This document shows, piece after piece, positions 23,108 through 31,672 of a stretch of DNA of 64,000 nt. Position 1 is the stretch's first letter. Each line of letters opens with the position of its first letter. The position numbers were made by a program, and so were the translations under genes. The notes beneath the pieces are model-generated. The model saw nothing but the letters and a program-made list of their open reading frames with translations, was not told where the DNA came from and made no database searches. Origin of the DNA: Algoriphagus boritolerans DSM 17298 = JCM 18970 (GTDB lineage: Bacteria > Bacteroidota > Bacteroidia > Cytophagales > Cyclobacteriaceae); contig NZ_FNVR01000004.1 in the NCBI RefSeq assembly GCF_900108085.1, positions 1 through 64,000 on the forward strand, in the 5' to 3' direction.

Positions 23108-25627
23108 TTACTCCAATCCCTTGTCCCGCATTTTTTGGAATTCGTCAAATCGCCTGAAGATAGCAACAGTGAATCCAATGAGCATGATGATCGTCCCGAT
23201 CCAAAGCACATTGATGTATGGCTTCACGATAGCTTTCATCACCACATAGTCTTTTTGGTACTGATTGACTTTGAATACAAATTTATTCTGTTCGGGCAGG
23301 ATGTTTTCCAAGCTTACTTTGAGTCCAAGTTCGGTGTCAATCACAGGAAGTTTACCGACCTGATTATTTCGAATGATAAATGTGGGCTCAAGTAATTTCT
23401 CTGTATCATAATCCAGCACGCGAAGTTTAGCTTTTACCGCCACGTCACCTTCCTGGAGTTGGTAGCCCTCGATTTCTTTCAGTACCTCTGCTCCGTCGAA
23501 ATAGGTGACAAAATCAGCGATATGGAATTGCTCGCCGGGACTGACCTCGTAGTTTTCGTCTTCTTTCCATTCCGGATCCTCGTAGTCATTCATGGCTGCC
23601 ACGTAGGTGTACAGGTCCTTATTCAAGTAGATTTTTGAGTCTGGTGAAGAGATCAATCCGCCCATGCCTTCGTTGAATTGAGACATTGGGCTGAGTGAAA
23701 ACTTCAGGGTTTCATTTTGAAGGTAATCGATCTTGAAGTAGTCGTTTTCCTCAAGAACAATCTTTACGATATCGCCTTTTTTGAAGTGCTCTTTATAATC
23801 TTCAAGGGCAATGGCTTCATTGACATTGCCTGTGGATTCGAGGATTTTTGCGGGCACGTATTCCGGTACGCCTACGACCTTTTTTTGTCTTCCACGGTAG
23901 ATGACTGTGTAGTCCTTCATTTGGGTGGGTTTGTTGATCCAAAGTAGGACGTGCTCTTTGTTCATCTCATCCTCCCAACTGTTGCTGTAGGTCAATCCGG
24001 ACATATTGATAGAGATTACATCCGAGTAGCCCGAGCTGAACATGATCCCAATTAAGATCATTCCAAGACCGATGTGAGCTAGCGAGCCACCAGCTAGTTT
24101 GAACGTTGATTTCTTCAGGATTTTCGCCAAAATCACGGCATTGGCGACAATGGTGAACGTGCCTGCCAGGACGATAATAATGTATTTCCAGTCATAGACT
24201 TTTGCCAGTACAATGATGGCTGCTGAAATCAAAACTGAAACGATGTAAGGAGTGACTAGCGCTTCTTTCAGTACCTTTTTGTCAATCTTTTGCCACCAAA
24301 AAAACTGTCCAACCGAAGTCAATAATGCAATTGCCACCGCAAACCACAATTGGAATCGGGTATAAAATTCCACCTGATCAGCGGGAGGAGCCATATTTGA
24401 TATTCCGCCGAAGCTCTCCACCAAGGCATTCCATGCCGGGATTGAGGTAGGTAAGATCACCTGAAACGCCATCAAGCCCAAGGTAATTGCACCCAGAAAA
24501 ATCCAAAATTCTCTGGAATACACGTCAGCTTCTTTTTCCGAAGTCGGAATATGCTTCCAAGCTCGCGCTGCCAAGACCACGGCAATGGCCAAGAAGAAAA
24601 GCATGTAAATCAATAACTGTCCCGATAGACCCAAATCGGTGAATGAGTGTACTGAAGCATCGCCTAAGACTCCGGATCTGACCAAGAACGTGGCGTAGAG
24701 CACCAAAATGAAACTCATGATGACTAAAACGATTGAGGTCTTCAAGGCAGTAGCACTTTTCTTGAAGGTGATCATGGTATGGATCGAAGCCACCAAAATC
24801 AACCATGGAACATACACCGCATTTTCTACAGGATCCCAGTTCCAATAGCCACCAAAGTTGAGCGTCACATAGGCCCAATAAGCACCCATGATGATACCCA
24901 TTCCAAGGATCATGGCGGAGAAAATTGCCCAAGGCAATGCCGGACGAATCCATTCAGAATACCTTTTCGTCACTAACCCTCCGATCAGGAAAGCAAAAGG
25001 AATCAAGGTGGAAGCATATCCCAGGAACAGCGTAGGCGGGTGAATGACCATCCAGATGTTTTGTAACAAGGGATTCAAACCCGTGCCATCCTCAGGGACA
25101 AAGTCCGGATTCAGCTGAAAAATAGGAGCCTGCGTGGCATCCCTTAAAAGCATAAATGGTGAACTGCCAATCTTCAGATCTCCAATCACCACACCCATAA
25201 TCATGGAAATCAGGAAAGCCTGAACCAAGGCGAAAACCACCATGACCGGTGCCTCCCAGAATTTGTTGGTATGGATTAAGATCACACCTAAAATCACGTT
25301 CCAAAAGGCCCAAAGAATAAACGCGCCCTCCTGACCTTCCCAAAAGCTCGAGATCATGTAGTGAACAGGAAGCGCTTTGGAGGAGTGGGAATACGCATAA
25401 AAGTACTCGTAGCGGTGATTGTAGATAATTTCAAAAAGTGAAAAAGCAATCAATACAGTTGAACCTGTATGAATGTAAAAGCTTATTCTGCTGAATCTTC
25501 TCCAACTCGCTTTTTCAATTTCATTCGCACGGAAATACTGAATATAGGCATATGCAGTCACCAATGCACTCACAAAAGCCACGATGGTCATCAGGTGGCC
25601 AAGATTACCCACAAAGGTATTAATCAT
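23108..25627 (-). CDS. ccmF: CcmF-type cytochrome c heme lyase
   Basis: An 839-residue membrane protein with about 15 helices. It carries the tryptophan-rich heme-handling WWD motif (NFGGYWNWDPVENAVYVPWL), the flanking conserved histidines (for example MVIHPPTLFLGYA) and a large periplasmic domain towards the C-terminus. CcmF takes heme from CcmE and attaches it to apocytochrome c. ccmE, a ccmD-like gene and ccmC are encoded immediately upstream on the same strand. The longer-than-usual periplasmic insert (about residues 530-790) is common in Bacteroidota homologues. Confidence 0.93.
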   Translation of the reverse strand: MINTFVGNLGHLMTIVAFVSALVTAYAYIQYFRANEIEKASWRRFSRISFYIHTGSTVLIAFSLFEIIYNHRYEYFYAYSHSSKALPVHYMISSFWEGQEGAFILWAFWNVILGVILIHTNKFWEAPVMVVFALVQAFLISMIMGVVIGDLKIGSSPFMLLRDATQAPIFQLNPDFVPEDGTGLNPLLQNIWMVIHPPTLFLGYASTLIPFAFLIGGLVTKRYSEWIRPALPWAIFSAMILGMGIIMGAYWAYVTLNFGGYWNWDPVENAVYVPWLILVASIHTMITFKKSATALKTSIVLVIMSFILVLYATFLVRSGVLGDASVHSFTDLGLSGQLLIYMLFFLAIAVVLAARAWKHIPTSEKEADVYSREFWIFLGAITLGLMAFQVILPTSIPAWNALVESFGGISNMAPPADQVEFYTRFQLWFAVAIALLTSVGQFFWWQKIDKKVLKEALVTPYIVSVLISAAIIVLAKVYDWKYIIIVLAGTFTIVANAVILAKILKKSTFKLAGGSLAHIGLGMILIGIMFSSGYSDVISINMSGLTYSNSWEDEMNKEHVLLWINKPTQMKDYTVIYRGRQKKVVGVPEYVPAKILESTGNVNEAIALEDYKEHFKKGDIVKIVLEENDYFKIDYLQNETLKFSLSPMSQFNEGMGGLISSPDSKIYLNKDLYTYVAAMNDYEDPEWKEDENYEVSPGEQFHIADFVTYFDGAEVLKEIEGYQLQEGDVAVKAKLRVLDYDTEKLLEPTFIIRNNQVGKLPVIDTELGLKVSLENILPEQNKFVFKVNQYQKDYVVMKAIVKPYINVLWIGTIIMLIGFTVAIFRRFDEFQKMRDKGLE

Positions 25628-25655
25628 GATTTTTTACTTGAGATAGCCTTCAACA

Positions 25656-26072
25656 TCACATTCCAGCAGCCTGCACGTCGGTCTCCTGATATTTGGAGGG
25701 GCATTTCATCAGGATTTTGTCTGCCACAAATATTTCTTTTTCCCGATAGGATCCGATCACCACCACTTGCTCAGAGCGTTGAAAATCAGCCGGTACGGGT
25801 TCATTGTAAAACACTTTCTGTTCGGTTCCTTCATTGTCTACCAATAGGAATGTAAATGAAGTCTTGTCTTCTCTCACTTCAAGTCCCGTCACTTGACCGG
25901 TTTCATCTTTTTTCAGTTGACCGACTACATGAATGGATTTATCTTCTCCGTCTTCTTTCATTTCCCAAGCGGTATTGAAGCTTTCATAGCTGCTTGCATC
26001 GCCGATGGAGGTCATGATGATCACAATCGCGATAGCAATGATTCCGAGGCCGATGATGTGTCCTTTTTTCAT
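25656..26072 (-). CDS. ccmE: CcmE heme chaperone, cysteine (CxxxY) type
   Basis: A 138-residue protein with an N-terminal membrane anchor (HIIGLGIIAIAIVIIMTSI) and the OB-fold heme chaperone domain (IHVVGQLKKDE..., VFYNEPVPADFQRSEQVVVIGSY). The usual heme-binding histidine motif is replaced by KCPSKY (Cys124, Tyr128), the CxxxY variant known from system I* organisms, where heme is held by cysteine. It receives heme from CcmC and passes it to CcmF; both are encoded next to it. Confidence 0.92.
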   Translation of the reverse strand: MKKGHIIGLGIIAIAIVIIMTSIGDASSYESFNTAWEMKEDGEDKSIHVVGQLKKDETGQVTGLEVREDKTSFTFLLVDNEGTEQKVFYNEPVPADFQRSEQVVVIGSYREKEIFVADKILMKCPSKYQETDVQAAGM

Positions 26073-26084
26073 GGGAGTAGATTT

Positions 26085-26327
26085 TTAGGAATTAATGTTT
26101 TTTTCGAGTTTGGAAATCTTGCGATCAGTATTGACCAAATAAACTGTGATCCCGACGAAAATGATTGCAATGATTCCTACCAGGACATAGATTTTTCCAT
26201 CCGCCCGCATTTTGTCTGCCATTTCCACGGAGTTATTGGTGTAGTCGGCTTCTGAAACGGGGATTTTTTCCTGCGCCAGTGCGTTCAGGGAAAAAATCAA
26301 AAGAACTGTAGTCAGTATTTTTTTCAT
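26085..26327 (-). CDS. CcmD-like small membrane protein
   Basis: An 80-residue protein with a cleavable signal-like N-terminus (MKKILTTVLLIFSLNALAQ), a hydrophilic spacer and one membrane helix (IYVLVGIIAIIFVGITVYLV) followed by a short basic tail (NTDRKISKLEKNI). The helix plus tail and the place between ccmC and ccmE identify it as the CcmD-family component, which helps release holo-CcmE. It lies 12 bases from ccmE and one base from ccmC. Confidence 0.85.
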   Translation of the reverse strand: MKKILTTVLLIFSLNALAQEKIPVSEADYTNNSVEMADKMRADGKIYVLVGIIAIIFVGITVYLVNTDRKISKLEKNINS

Positions 26328-26328
26328 G

Positions 26329-27003
26329 TCAGGAATTTATAATTCTATCTTCCATCACTCGCTCCACTCTACGGATTCTTACCCGGACGGTTGCTATCCA
26401 CGCGCCCAAGAGCGTCCATCCCAGTATTGCAGGATAGAATATCATTCGGAGCTTTGAATCCAAGTCGTAGGCATTGAATCCTGGATTTCCGCCGTTTCCC
26501 GGATGAAGACTGTCAGTCAGTCGGGGCAAAACAAAAATCAAAGGGATAAATGCTGCAAAAGCAAAGATGTTGTAAACGGATCCAATACGTGCCTTTTGTT
26601 GCGGATCGGTGATGCTGCCACGAAGAATCAAATAAGCGAAATACATGAGCAATCCGATGGCTGAGGCATTTTGCTTGGGATCTCCACTCCAGTAATCTCC
26701 CCAGGTAAATCTCGCCCAAAGCATCCCGGTCACGATCCCCAAGACACCAAAAAGAATGGCCGCATTGGTGAATTCAATGGCCATGTCGTCGTGCTCGAGC
26801 TTATTGCTTCTCAGGTATTTGATGCTATAAATCACTGCAACTACCAACATCAGAATCATTCCAAACCACATCGTCACATGAAAGTGAAGGGCCCGGATGG
26901 TTTCATTCAGGATCGGAAGTCGAGGGACATCCATGAGCAAACCGGCAGTAAGCGTGTACATCAGGAGTCCGATTGCCAGGATTTTCCACCAGGATTGGCG
27001 CAT
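26329..27003 (-). CDS. ccmC: CcmC-type heme export protein
   Basis: A 224-residue membrane protein with six helices and the tryptophan-rich periplasmic motif WGDYWSGDPKQNASAIGLLM, which presents heme to CcmE. Conserved histidines lie in the second and final loops (LHFHVTMWFG and SLHPGNGGNP). The start at 27001-27003 (MRQSWWK) is chosen over a TTG nine codons upstream because that TTG lies inside a -7 promoter box at 27028-27035. ccmA and ccmB, which often precede it, are absent from this window. Confidence 0.92.
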   Translation of the reverse strand: MRQSWWKILAIGLLMYTLTAGLLMDVPRLPILNETIRALHFHVTMWFGMILMLVVAVIYSIKYLRSNKLEHDDMAIEFTNAAILFGVLGIVTGMLWARFTWGDYWSGDPKQNASAIGLLMYFAYLILRGSITDPQQKARIGSVYNIFAFAAFIPLIFVLPRLTDSLHPGNGGNPGFNAYDLDSKLRMIFYPAILGWTLLGAWIATVRVRIRRVERVMEDRIINS

Positions 27004-27027
27004 ATTGGGAATTTGCTTTTTCAAGCG

Positions 27028-27035
27028 CAAAAATA
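27028..27035 (-). promoter_or_regulatory. Likely -7 box of the ccmC-D-E-F operon
   Basis: On the minus strand TATTTTTG matches TAnnTTTG. No TTTG is seen 19-21 bases upstream, so this is a half-match. Its position 24 bases before the ATG supports the shorter CcmC start. Confidence 0.45.
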
Positions 27036-27170
27036 CGTCATAAGTTCCTGAATCCCCTGATTTTTCTCATAAAAGGCGACAGTTATCAAAATGAAAAAAA
27101 CAGTCCCAAGTCCAAAAACTTCTTCTACCAAAAAACTCTTGTTTGCAGTGGAGTTCAGGCTGACATTAAT

Positions 27171-27290
27171 CTCCAAACTCCGAAACCTCCCAACTTCCTT
27201 ACCACTATCCAACCTTTCAAACCTTACCACTATCCAACCTTACAACTTTCCAATCCTTTCACAATTTTCCAATCTTTCAATCCTTACCTT
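27171..27290 (+). repeat. Pyrimidine-rich octamer array upstream of rlmN
   Basis: About 14 units of mainly eight bases follow the theme TTTnCAA(C/T), such as TATCCAAC (found twice), CTTACAAC and TTTCCAAT (found twice). A 17-base block starting ACCACTATCCAACCTTA near 27201 recurs near 27226 with few changes. A TAnnTTTG box (27285-27292) sits in the last unit, four bases before the GTG start. The same octamer theme recurs before xerD (51163-51202). Confidence 0.7.
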
Positions 27291-27296
27291 TGTCGG

Positions 27297-28361
27297 GTGG
27301 AAAATCAGAAAATCGACATTCGAAAACTGAGTCTTACTGAGCTGGAAGACTATTTTTTGGCCAAAGGGGATAAGAAATTCCGGGCAAAGCAAGTCTATGA
27401 TTGGCTATGGAATAAGTCACTGAAAAACTTCGATGACATGAGCAACATCTCCCTTGCCACACGGGAAATGCTGAAAAAAAACTTCATCATCAACCACATT
27501 CAGGTCGACTTGATGCAGCACAGCAGCGACGGAACGATCAAAAATGCCGTCAAACTTTTTGATGATAAGATTGTGGAGTCGGTTTTGATTCCGACTACCA
27601 AGCGAATCACAGCCTGTGTCTCTTCCCAAGTGGGCTGCAGTTTGGATTGTAATTTTTGTGCAACCGCACGACTGAAGCGCATGCGGAATCTCACACCTGG
27701 AGAAATCTACGATCAGGTAGTGGCGATCAAAGAAGAGGCGGAAACTTATTTTCAGCGTCCCTTGACCAATATCGTTTTCATGGGAATGGGAGAGCCTTTG
27801 CTGAATTATGCAAATGTGATCGAGGCAATAGACAAAATCACCTCACCTGAAGGACTGGGAATGGCACCTAGGAGAATTACGCTTTCCACCGTAGGTGTGA
27901 CTAAGATGATCCGAAAGATGGCTGACGATGAAGTTAAATTCAATCTCGCAGTATCACTTCACTCCGCTATCAATGAAACCCGCTCCCGACTCATGCCGAT
28001 CAATGATTCCAACCCTGTGGAGGAGCTTGGCGAGGCTTTGAAGTATTGGTACCAAAAGACCAAACGCAAAGTGACCTATGAATACGTCATTTGGGAAGGG
28101 ATCAATGACGATGAAAAGCATGCTCGGGCACTTGCAAAATTTTGCAAAATTATCCCCTCTAAAGTTAATCTGATCCAATACAATCCAATCGATGATGGGG
28201 AATTTAGGCAGGCCAAGCAGGAGGCTGTGGAGCTGTATGTCCGCATTTTAGAGCAAAACGGAATCATTGCCAAAGTCCGAAAATCCCGAGGTCAGGATAT
28301 CGATGCTGCCTGTGGACAACTGGCAAACAAGAACGAAGTAGCCCAGTTGTCAAATATTTAA
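27297..28361 (+). CDS. rlmN: Dual-specificity 23S rRNA/tRNA adenine C2 methyltransferase RlmN
   Basis: A 354-residue radical SAM enzyme methylating A2503 of 23S rRNA and A37 of some tRNAs. The CxxxCxxC cluster motif is in GCSLDCNFCATA, the GMGEPLLNY motif follows, and the C-terminal resolving cysteine is in DAACGQLA. The GTG at 27297 is chosen because the family begins with a short segment before KLSLTELEDYFLAKGDKKFRAKQVYDWLW. The open frame upstream of it is only repeat sequence. A -7-like TACCTTTG lies four bases before the start codon, suggesting a leaderless or very short-leader mRNA. Confidence 0.94.
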   Translation: MENQKIDIRKLSLTELEDYFLAKGDKKFRAKQVYDWLWNKSLKNFDDMSNISLATREMLKKNFIINHIQVDLMQHSSDGTIKNAVKLFDDKIVESVLIPTTKRITACVSSQVGCSLDCNFCATARLKRMRNLTPGEIYDQVVAIKEEAETYFQRPLTNIVFMGMGEPLLNYANVIEAIDKITSPEGLGMAPRRITLSTVGVTKMIRKMADDEVKFNLAVSLHSAINETRSRLMPINDSNPVEELGEALKYWYQKTKRKVTYEYVIWEGINDDEKHARALAKFCKIIPSKVNLIQYNPIDDGEFRQAKQEAVELYVRILEQNGIIAKVRKSRGQDIDAACGQLANKNEVAQLSNI

Positions 28362-28433
28362 GATTTTTTTACTTGCTTTTAAAATAATAAGTAGTTTTAT
28401 TACTCCTGTTTTTAATAACCAACTATTATACAC

Positions 28434-31106
28434 ATGAAAATTCCTTTTTTCAAGCCGCTTTTTGTGGCGTTGCTTCTTTTTGTTTTCCCAAGTTTTGCTC
28501 AGGAAAATCTCCCCGAAAAAATCCAAGCCTACTTCCAAAGCATTCAGAAGGAGTACCCGACGGAAAAGTCTTACCTGCATTTGGATAAGCGGACCTATAC
28601 CCTGGGAGAGGATGTTTGGTTTAGCGCCTATTTGATGGCTGGGAGCGCTCAGATTCCTTCACCGCTGAGTCGCACACTCTATGTCGATATATTTGACGGG
28701 ACTGGTCTTCTGCTTGAGCAGCGAAAAGTGAAGATAGAAGACGGTCGGGGTGCCGGAGATTTTAAAATCCCAAGATTTGGTAAAACAGGAACTTACCAAA
28801 TCAAGGCGTATACAGCCTGGATGCGAAACTTTGGAGAGGAATATTTTTTGACCACTTCATTTGTAGTCGTGGATGGGGCAGGAGGATCATTTTTGCCTAA
28901 AGTCAATTTTACAGAAATCACTTCTTCCGACGGGCAGGTTAAATATCAAGTCGAAATCGATGCAGTTTCCAGTTCGGGAAATCCACTTGCAAATCAAACG
29001 TTGGAAATCCGGGCACTTGCAGGAGATGCCGAACTACACAAGCAATCTCTTTCGCTCAACTCCCAGGGACAAGCCTCATTTTCTTTCTCCATTCCTGAAA
29101 AAGCTAATCCCAGTCAAAGCCTTGAATTGGTGTACTATGAAAATGGAGATTATCCTGTGATACAGACGATTCGATTGCCATATCCGCTTAGTTTGGCAGA
29201 TATCCAGTTTTTGCCAGAGGGTGGACATTGGGTGATTGGCAAAAAGGCAAATGTGGCATTTCGCGCCATAGATCCTGACGGAACTCCGGTGGACATTGAA
29301 GGACAAATTGACGATCAAAAATTCGCGACCCGATTTGGCGGAATGGGAAAAGTGGAATTAACGCCGGCTAAAGCAGATTACACGGCAACTATTACACATC
29401 CATCTACAGGTGAAACCCGCGTTGTCCCCCTACCAAAAGCTGATTCAAACGGTATTGTCGTTCAGGTAGTTAATAATCCCGGAGCGGCTTTTATTACAGT
29501 TTTCGTCCAAGGGGAGTACAATCCCAATTCACTTTTGCTGGTGTCGCAGACCCGGGGAGTGATCAATTATATGATACAGGGAGCCTTGGCCAATGGTGTG
29601 TGGGGTGTCCGTATTCCAAAGGAGAATCTGATTTCCGGAATTAATCACATCACGGTGTTGAGTACAGAGGGCAAGCCTTTGTTGGAGCGATTGATTTTTG
29701 TGCAAAAGGATGATTTTCTGAATCTTAACCTCACCAGTTCCGGTACAGTCAGTCCGAGAGGTAAAATTGGGCTGGACCTTTCAAGTTCCTTCCAGAATCA
29801 GCCCATTCAAGGTTCATTCTCCATGGCCGTCAGTGATGCGGATCAGGTAAGTGACGAATCCGATGAGTTTGGGACCATTTTCTCAGCTTTGCTGTTGACC
29901 TCAGATCTTCGAGGCAGAGTCCATCAGCCCGGATATTATTTCAAGGATCAGGAAGCGGAAACGTTGGAGTTGCTAGACTTGGTGATGTTGACGCACGGCT
30001 GGAGGCGATTTACCTGGGATGATGTGATTGCGAATAAACTTCCCGAAATCACTAATTTCATCGAGCGGGGTATCAATATCGAGGGACAAATCACCGAAGA
30101 GCAGAAGTCCAGAAAAGGGCTCGGTGGAGGTAAAGTCACGGCCATAATCGGGGATGGTGTTGAAATTGTTTCTTCAGAGTTTGGGCAGAATGGGCGCTTT
30201 ATTTTACGGGAATTGGATTACCAGGATTCAGTTACGGTGACGATTACGGCAGAAGATAATCGAGTGAAAAACTTTGTGGAGGTAGATGTCATCAAACCTG
30301 AACCGGTGTTTACCCAGATCAATGGAACCTATCCAAATCAAATCATCTGGCCAGCTGCACTCGCGGCAACTTTTGAAGCCAGAAACTTACTTCAGCAGCT
30401 CAATGAAGATCAGGATATTCTCGATTTGGAAGGTGTAACAGTTGAAGCACAGACCATCCAGAAAGAAGAAGAGGAAGTCAGGAAAATCTACGGGGCGGGA
30501 GATGTGACGATCAATCCTGATAAAATCCCCGGTAACGTGGCCTTTACCAACGTATTCCAACTCATTCAAGGAAGAGTTTCCGGCGTACAGGTTTTTGTTT
30601 CGGGTTTGGATGTTTCGGTTCAGATCAGAGGTGTTGGATCAGTCAACTCAGGAACCGGGCCGCTGTACTTATTGGATAATTTCCCGGTTGATGCCGCCAC
30701 GCTACTTCAGGTCAATCCCCGTGACGTCTCCAGTGTGGATGTGTTTAAAGATCCTGCTCGGGCGGCGATTTTCGGAGCCCAAGGTGCCAATGGTGTCATC
30801 GCAGTTTACACCAAAACCGGAGCTGGGATTGGCTATCAAAGTGTGGGCGGCACCTTGGTGACTCAATATGGAGGCTACGATTCCCCACGTGAATTTTATT
30901 CGCCCAAGTACGATGAAAAAACAGCAGAAAATGCCATTACTGACAGTAGAGCTACTATTTTTTGGAATCCAATGATTAATACAGATGCCGGAGGAAATGC
31001 AAAGGTCGAATTCTACAATTCTGACACCGCAAAGCGTCAACTAATAATCGTAGAGGGGATGGATGCTGAAGGGAGATTGGGTAGGGCTGTCAAAATCATC
31101 CAATAA
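28434..31106 (+). CDS. Secreted MG2-domain protein with a TonB-plug-like domain
   Basis: An 890-residue exported protein with signal peptide to about residue 22 (PSFAQ). Residues 45-140 look like the alpha-2-macroglobulin MG2 domain (YLHLDKRTYTLGEDVWFSAYL). The middle is a string of beta-sandwich domains. Residues 690-800 resemble the plug of SusC-type receptors (PGNVAFTNVFQLIQGRVSGVQV, then YLLDNFPVDAATLLQVNPRDV and GAQGANGVIAVYTK). No beta-barrel follows, so it is not itself a receptor. This layout recurs in Bacteroidota; its function is not known. A 156-residue barrel-like protein is encoded 56 bases downstream. Confidence 0.82.
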   Translation: MKIPFFKPLFVALLLFVFPSFAQENLPEKIQAYFQSIQKEYPTEKSYLHLDKRTYTLGEDVWFSAYLMAGSAQIPSPLSRTLYVDIFDGTGLLLEQRKVKIEDGRGAGDFKIPRFGKTGTYQIKAYTAWMRNFGEEYFLTTSFVVVDGAGGSFLPKVNFTEITSSDGQVKYQVEIDAVSSSGNPLANQTLEIRALAGDAELHKQSLSLNSQGQASFSFSIPEKANPSQSLELVYYENGDYPVIQTIRLPYPLSLADIQFLPEGGHWVIGKKANVAFRAIDPDGTPVDIEGQIDDQKFATRFGGMGKVELTPAKADYTATITHPSTGETRVVPLPKADSNGIVVQVVNNPGAAFITVFVQGEYNPNSLLLVSQTRGVINYMIQGALANGVWGVRIPKENLISGINHITVLSTEGKPLLERLIFVQKDDFLNLNLTSSGTVSPRGKIGLDLSSSFQNQPIQGSFSMAVSDADQVSDESDEFGTIFSALLLTSDLRGRVHQPGYYFKDQEAETLELLDLVMLTHGWRRFTWDDVIANKLPEITNFIERGINIEGQITEEQKSRKGLGGGKVTAIIGDGVEIVSSEFGQNGRFILRELDYQDSVTVTITAEDNRVKNFVEVDVIKPEPVFTQINGTYPNQIIWPAALAATFEARNLLQQLNEDQDILDLEGVTVEAQTIQKEEEEVRKIYGAGDVTINPDKIPGNVAFTNVFQLIQGRVSGVQVFVSGLDVSVQIRGVGSVNSGTGPLYLLDNFPVDAATLLQVNPRDVSSVDVFKDPARAAIFGAQGANGVIAVYTKTGAGIGYQSVGGTLVTQYGGYDSPREFYSPKYDEKTAENAITDSRATIFWNPMINTDAGGNAKVEFYNSDTAKRQLIIVEGMDAEGRLGRAVKIIQ

Positions 31107-31112
31107 GTGACA

Positions 31113-31144
31113 CTTGCAAAACTCATCAAAGCCGCTTACCTTTT
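31113..31144 (+). promoter_or_regulatory. Possible promoter of the small outer-membrane protein gene
   Basis: CTTG (31113-31116), a 20-base spacer and TACCTTTT (31137-31144) match the Bacteroidota consensus with one mismatch in each box. The predicted leader is about 12 bases. Confidence 0.45.
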
Positions 31145-31162
31145 TCAGAAAAACCGAGAAAT

Positions 31163-31633
31163 ATGAAAAAGGCTTTGCTGCTTTTAGTTTTTATTGGAGT
31201 ATTCTCAATCCATGCTAAAGCACAGATGAAAGGGGATGCCCGAATCCATGTTTTGGCAACTTACGGGTTAAGGTTTGGAGAATTTGGTGCAGGCGCAGGC
31301 GCTGAATTCTTCTTTGCGGACAAATTTGCGGTGATGCCCAGTTTTATCAAGAATTTCCCAAAAGTTGGAAATACGAGTAATTTAAATTTTGATCTCCGGT
31401 ATTATGTGACAGAGGGTCCTTCGCAGGTCTATTTTGTGGCGGGATATAGTCAGACTTTTCAGAATAATCAACCTGGTCAAGCTGGTACCAGTCGAAACTT
31501 TGTCGGCGCCAATGTCGGTGTTGGGGCCTACATTGTTCTGACCGAATGGGTCGGATTAAGTACCGAATTCAGATTTCAAAGTCAGTTTAGGCAAGAATCA
31601 GGATTTCGGTTTGGATTGGCTTTCCCGCTCTAA
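31163..31633 (+). CDS. Small outer-membrane beta-barrel-like protein
   Basis: A 156-residue protein with signal peptide (MKKALLLLVFIGVFSIHAKA). The mature part alternates short amphipathic strands and glycine-rich turns (YGLRFGEFGAGAGAEFFF..., LNFDLRYYVTEG, YFVAGYSQTF, FVGANVGVGAYIVL) and ends in FRFGLAFPL, an aromatic-rich C-terminus as in eight-stranded outer-membrane barrels. No specific family is recognised. It may be co-expressed with the MG2/plug protein upstream or use the promoter just before it. Confidence 0.7.
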   Translation: MKKALLLLVFIGVFSIHAKAQMKGDARIHVLATYGLRFGEFGAGAGAEFFFADKFAVMPSFIKNFPKVGNTSNLNFDLRYYVTEGPSQVYFVAGYSQTFQNNQPGQAGTSRNFVGANVGVGAYIVLTEWVGLSTEFRFQSQFRQESGFRFGLAFPL

Positions 31634-31672
31634 CCGAGATTTTTGAACATTCGGGCAAAAAATTGAAAACTG

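Noticed and set aside
26973..27296. The first 108 codons of the long open frame ending with rlmN
   Set aside because: The frame only translates repeat DNA (proline- and asparagine-rich sequence) and overlaps the ccmC promoter region on the other strand. The RlmN family starts at the GTG at 27297.
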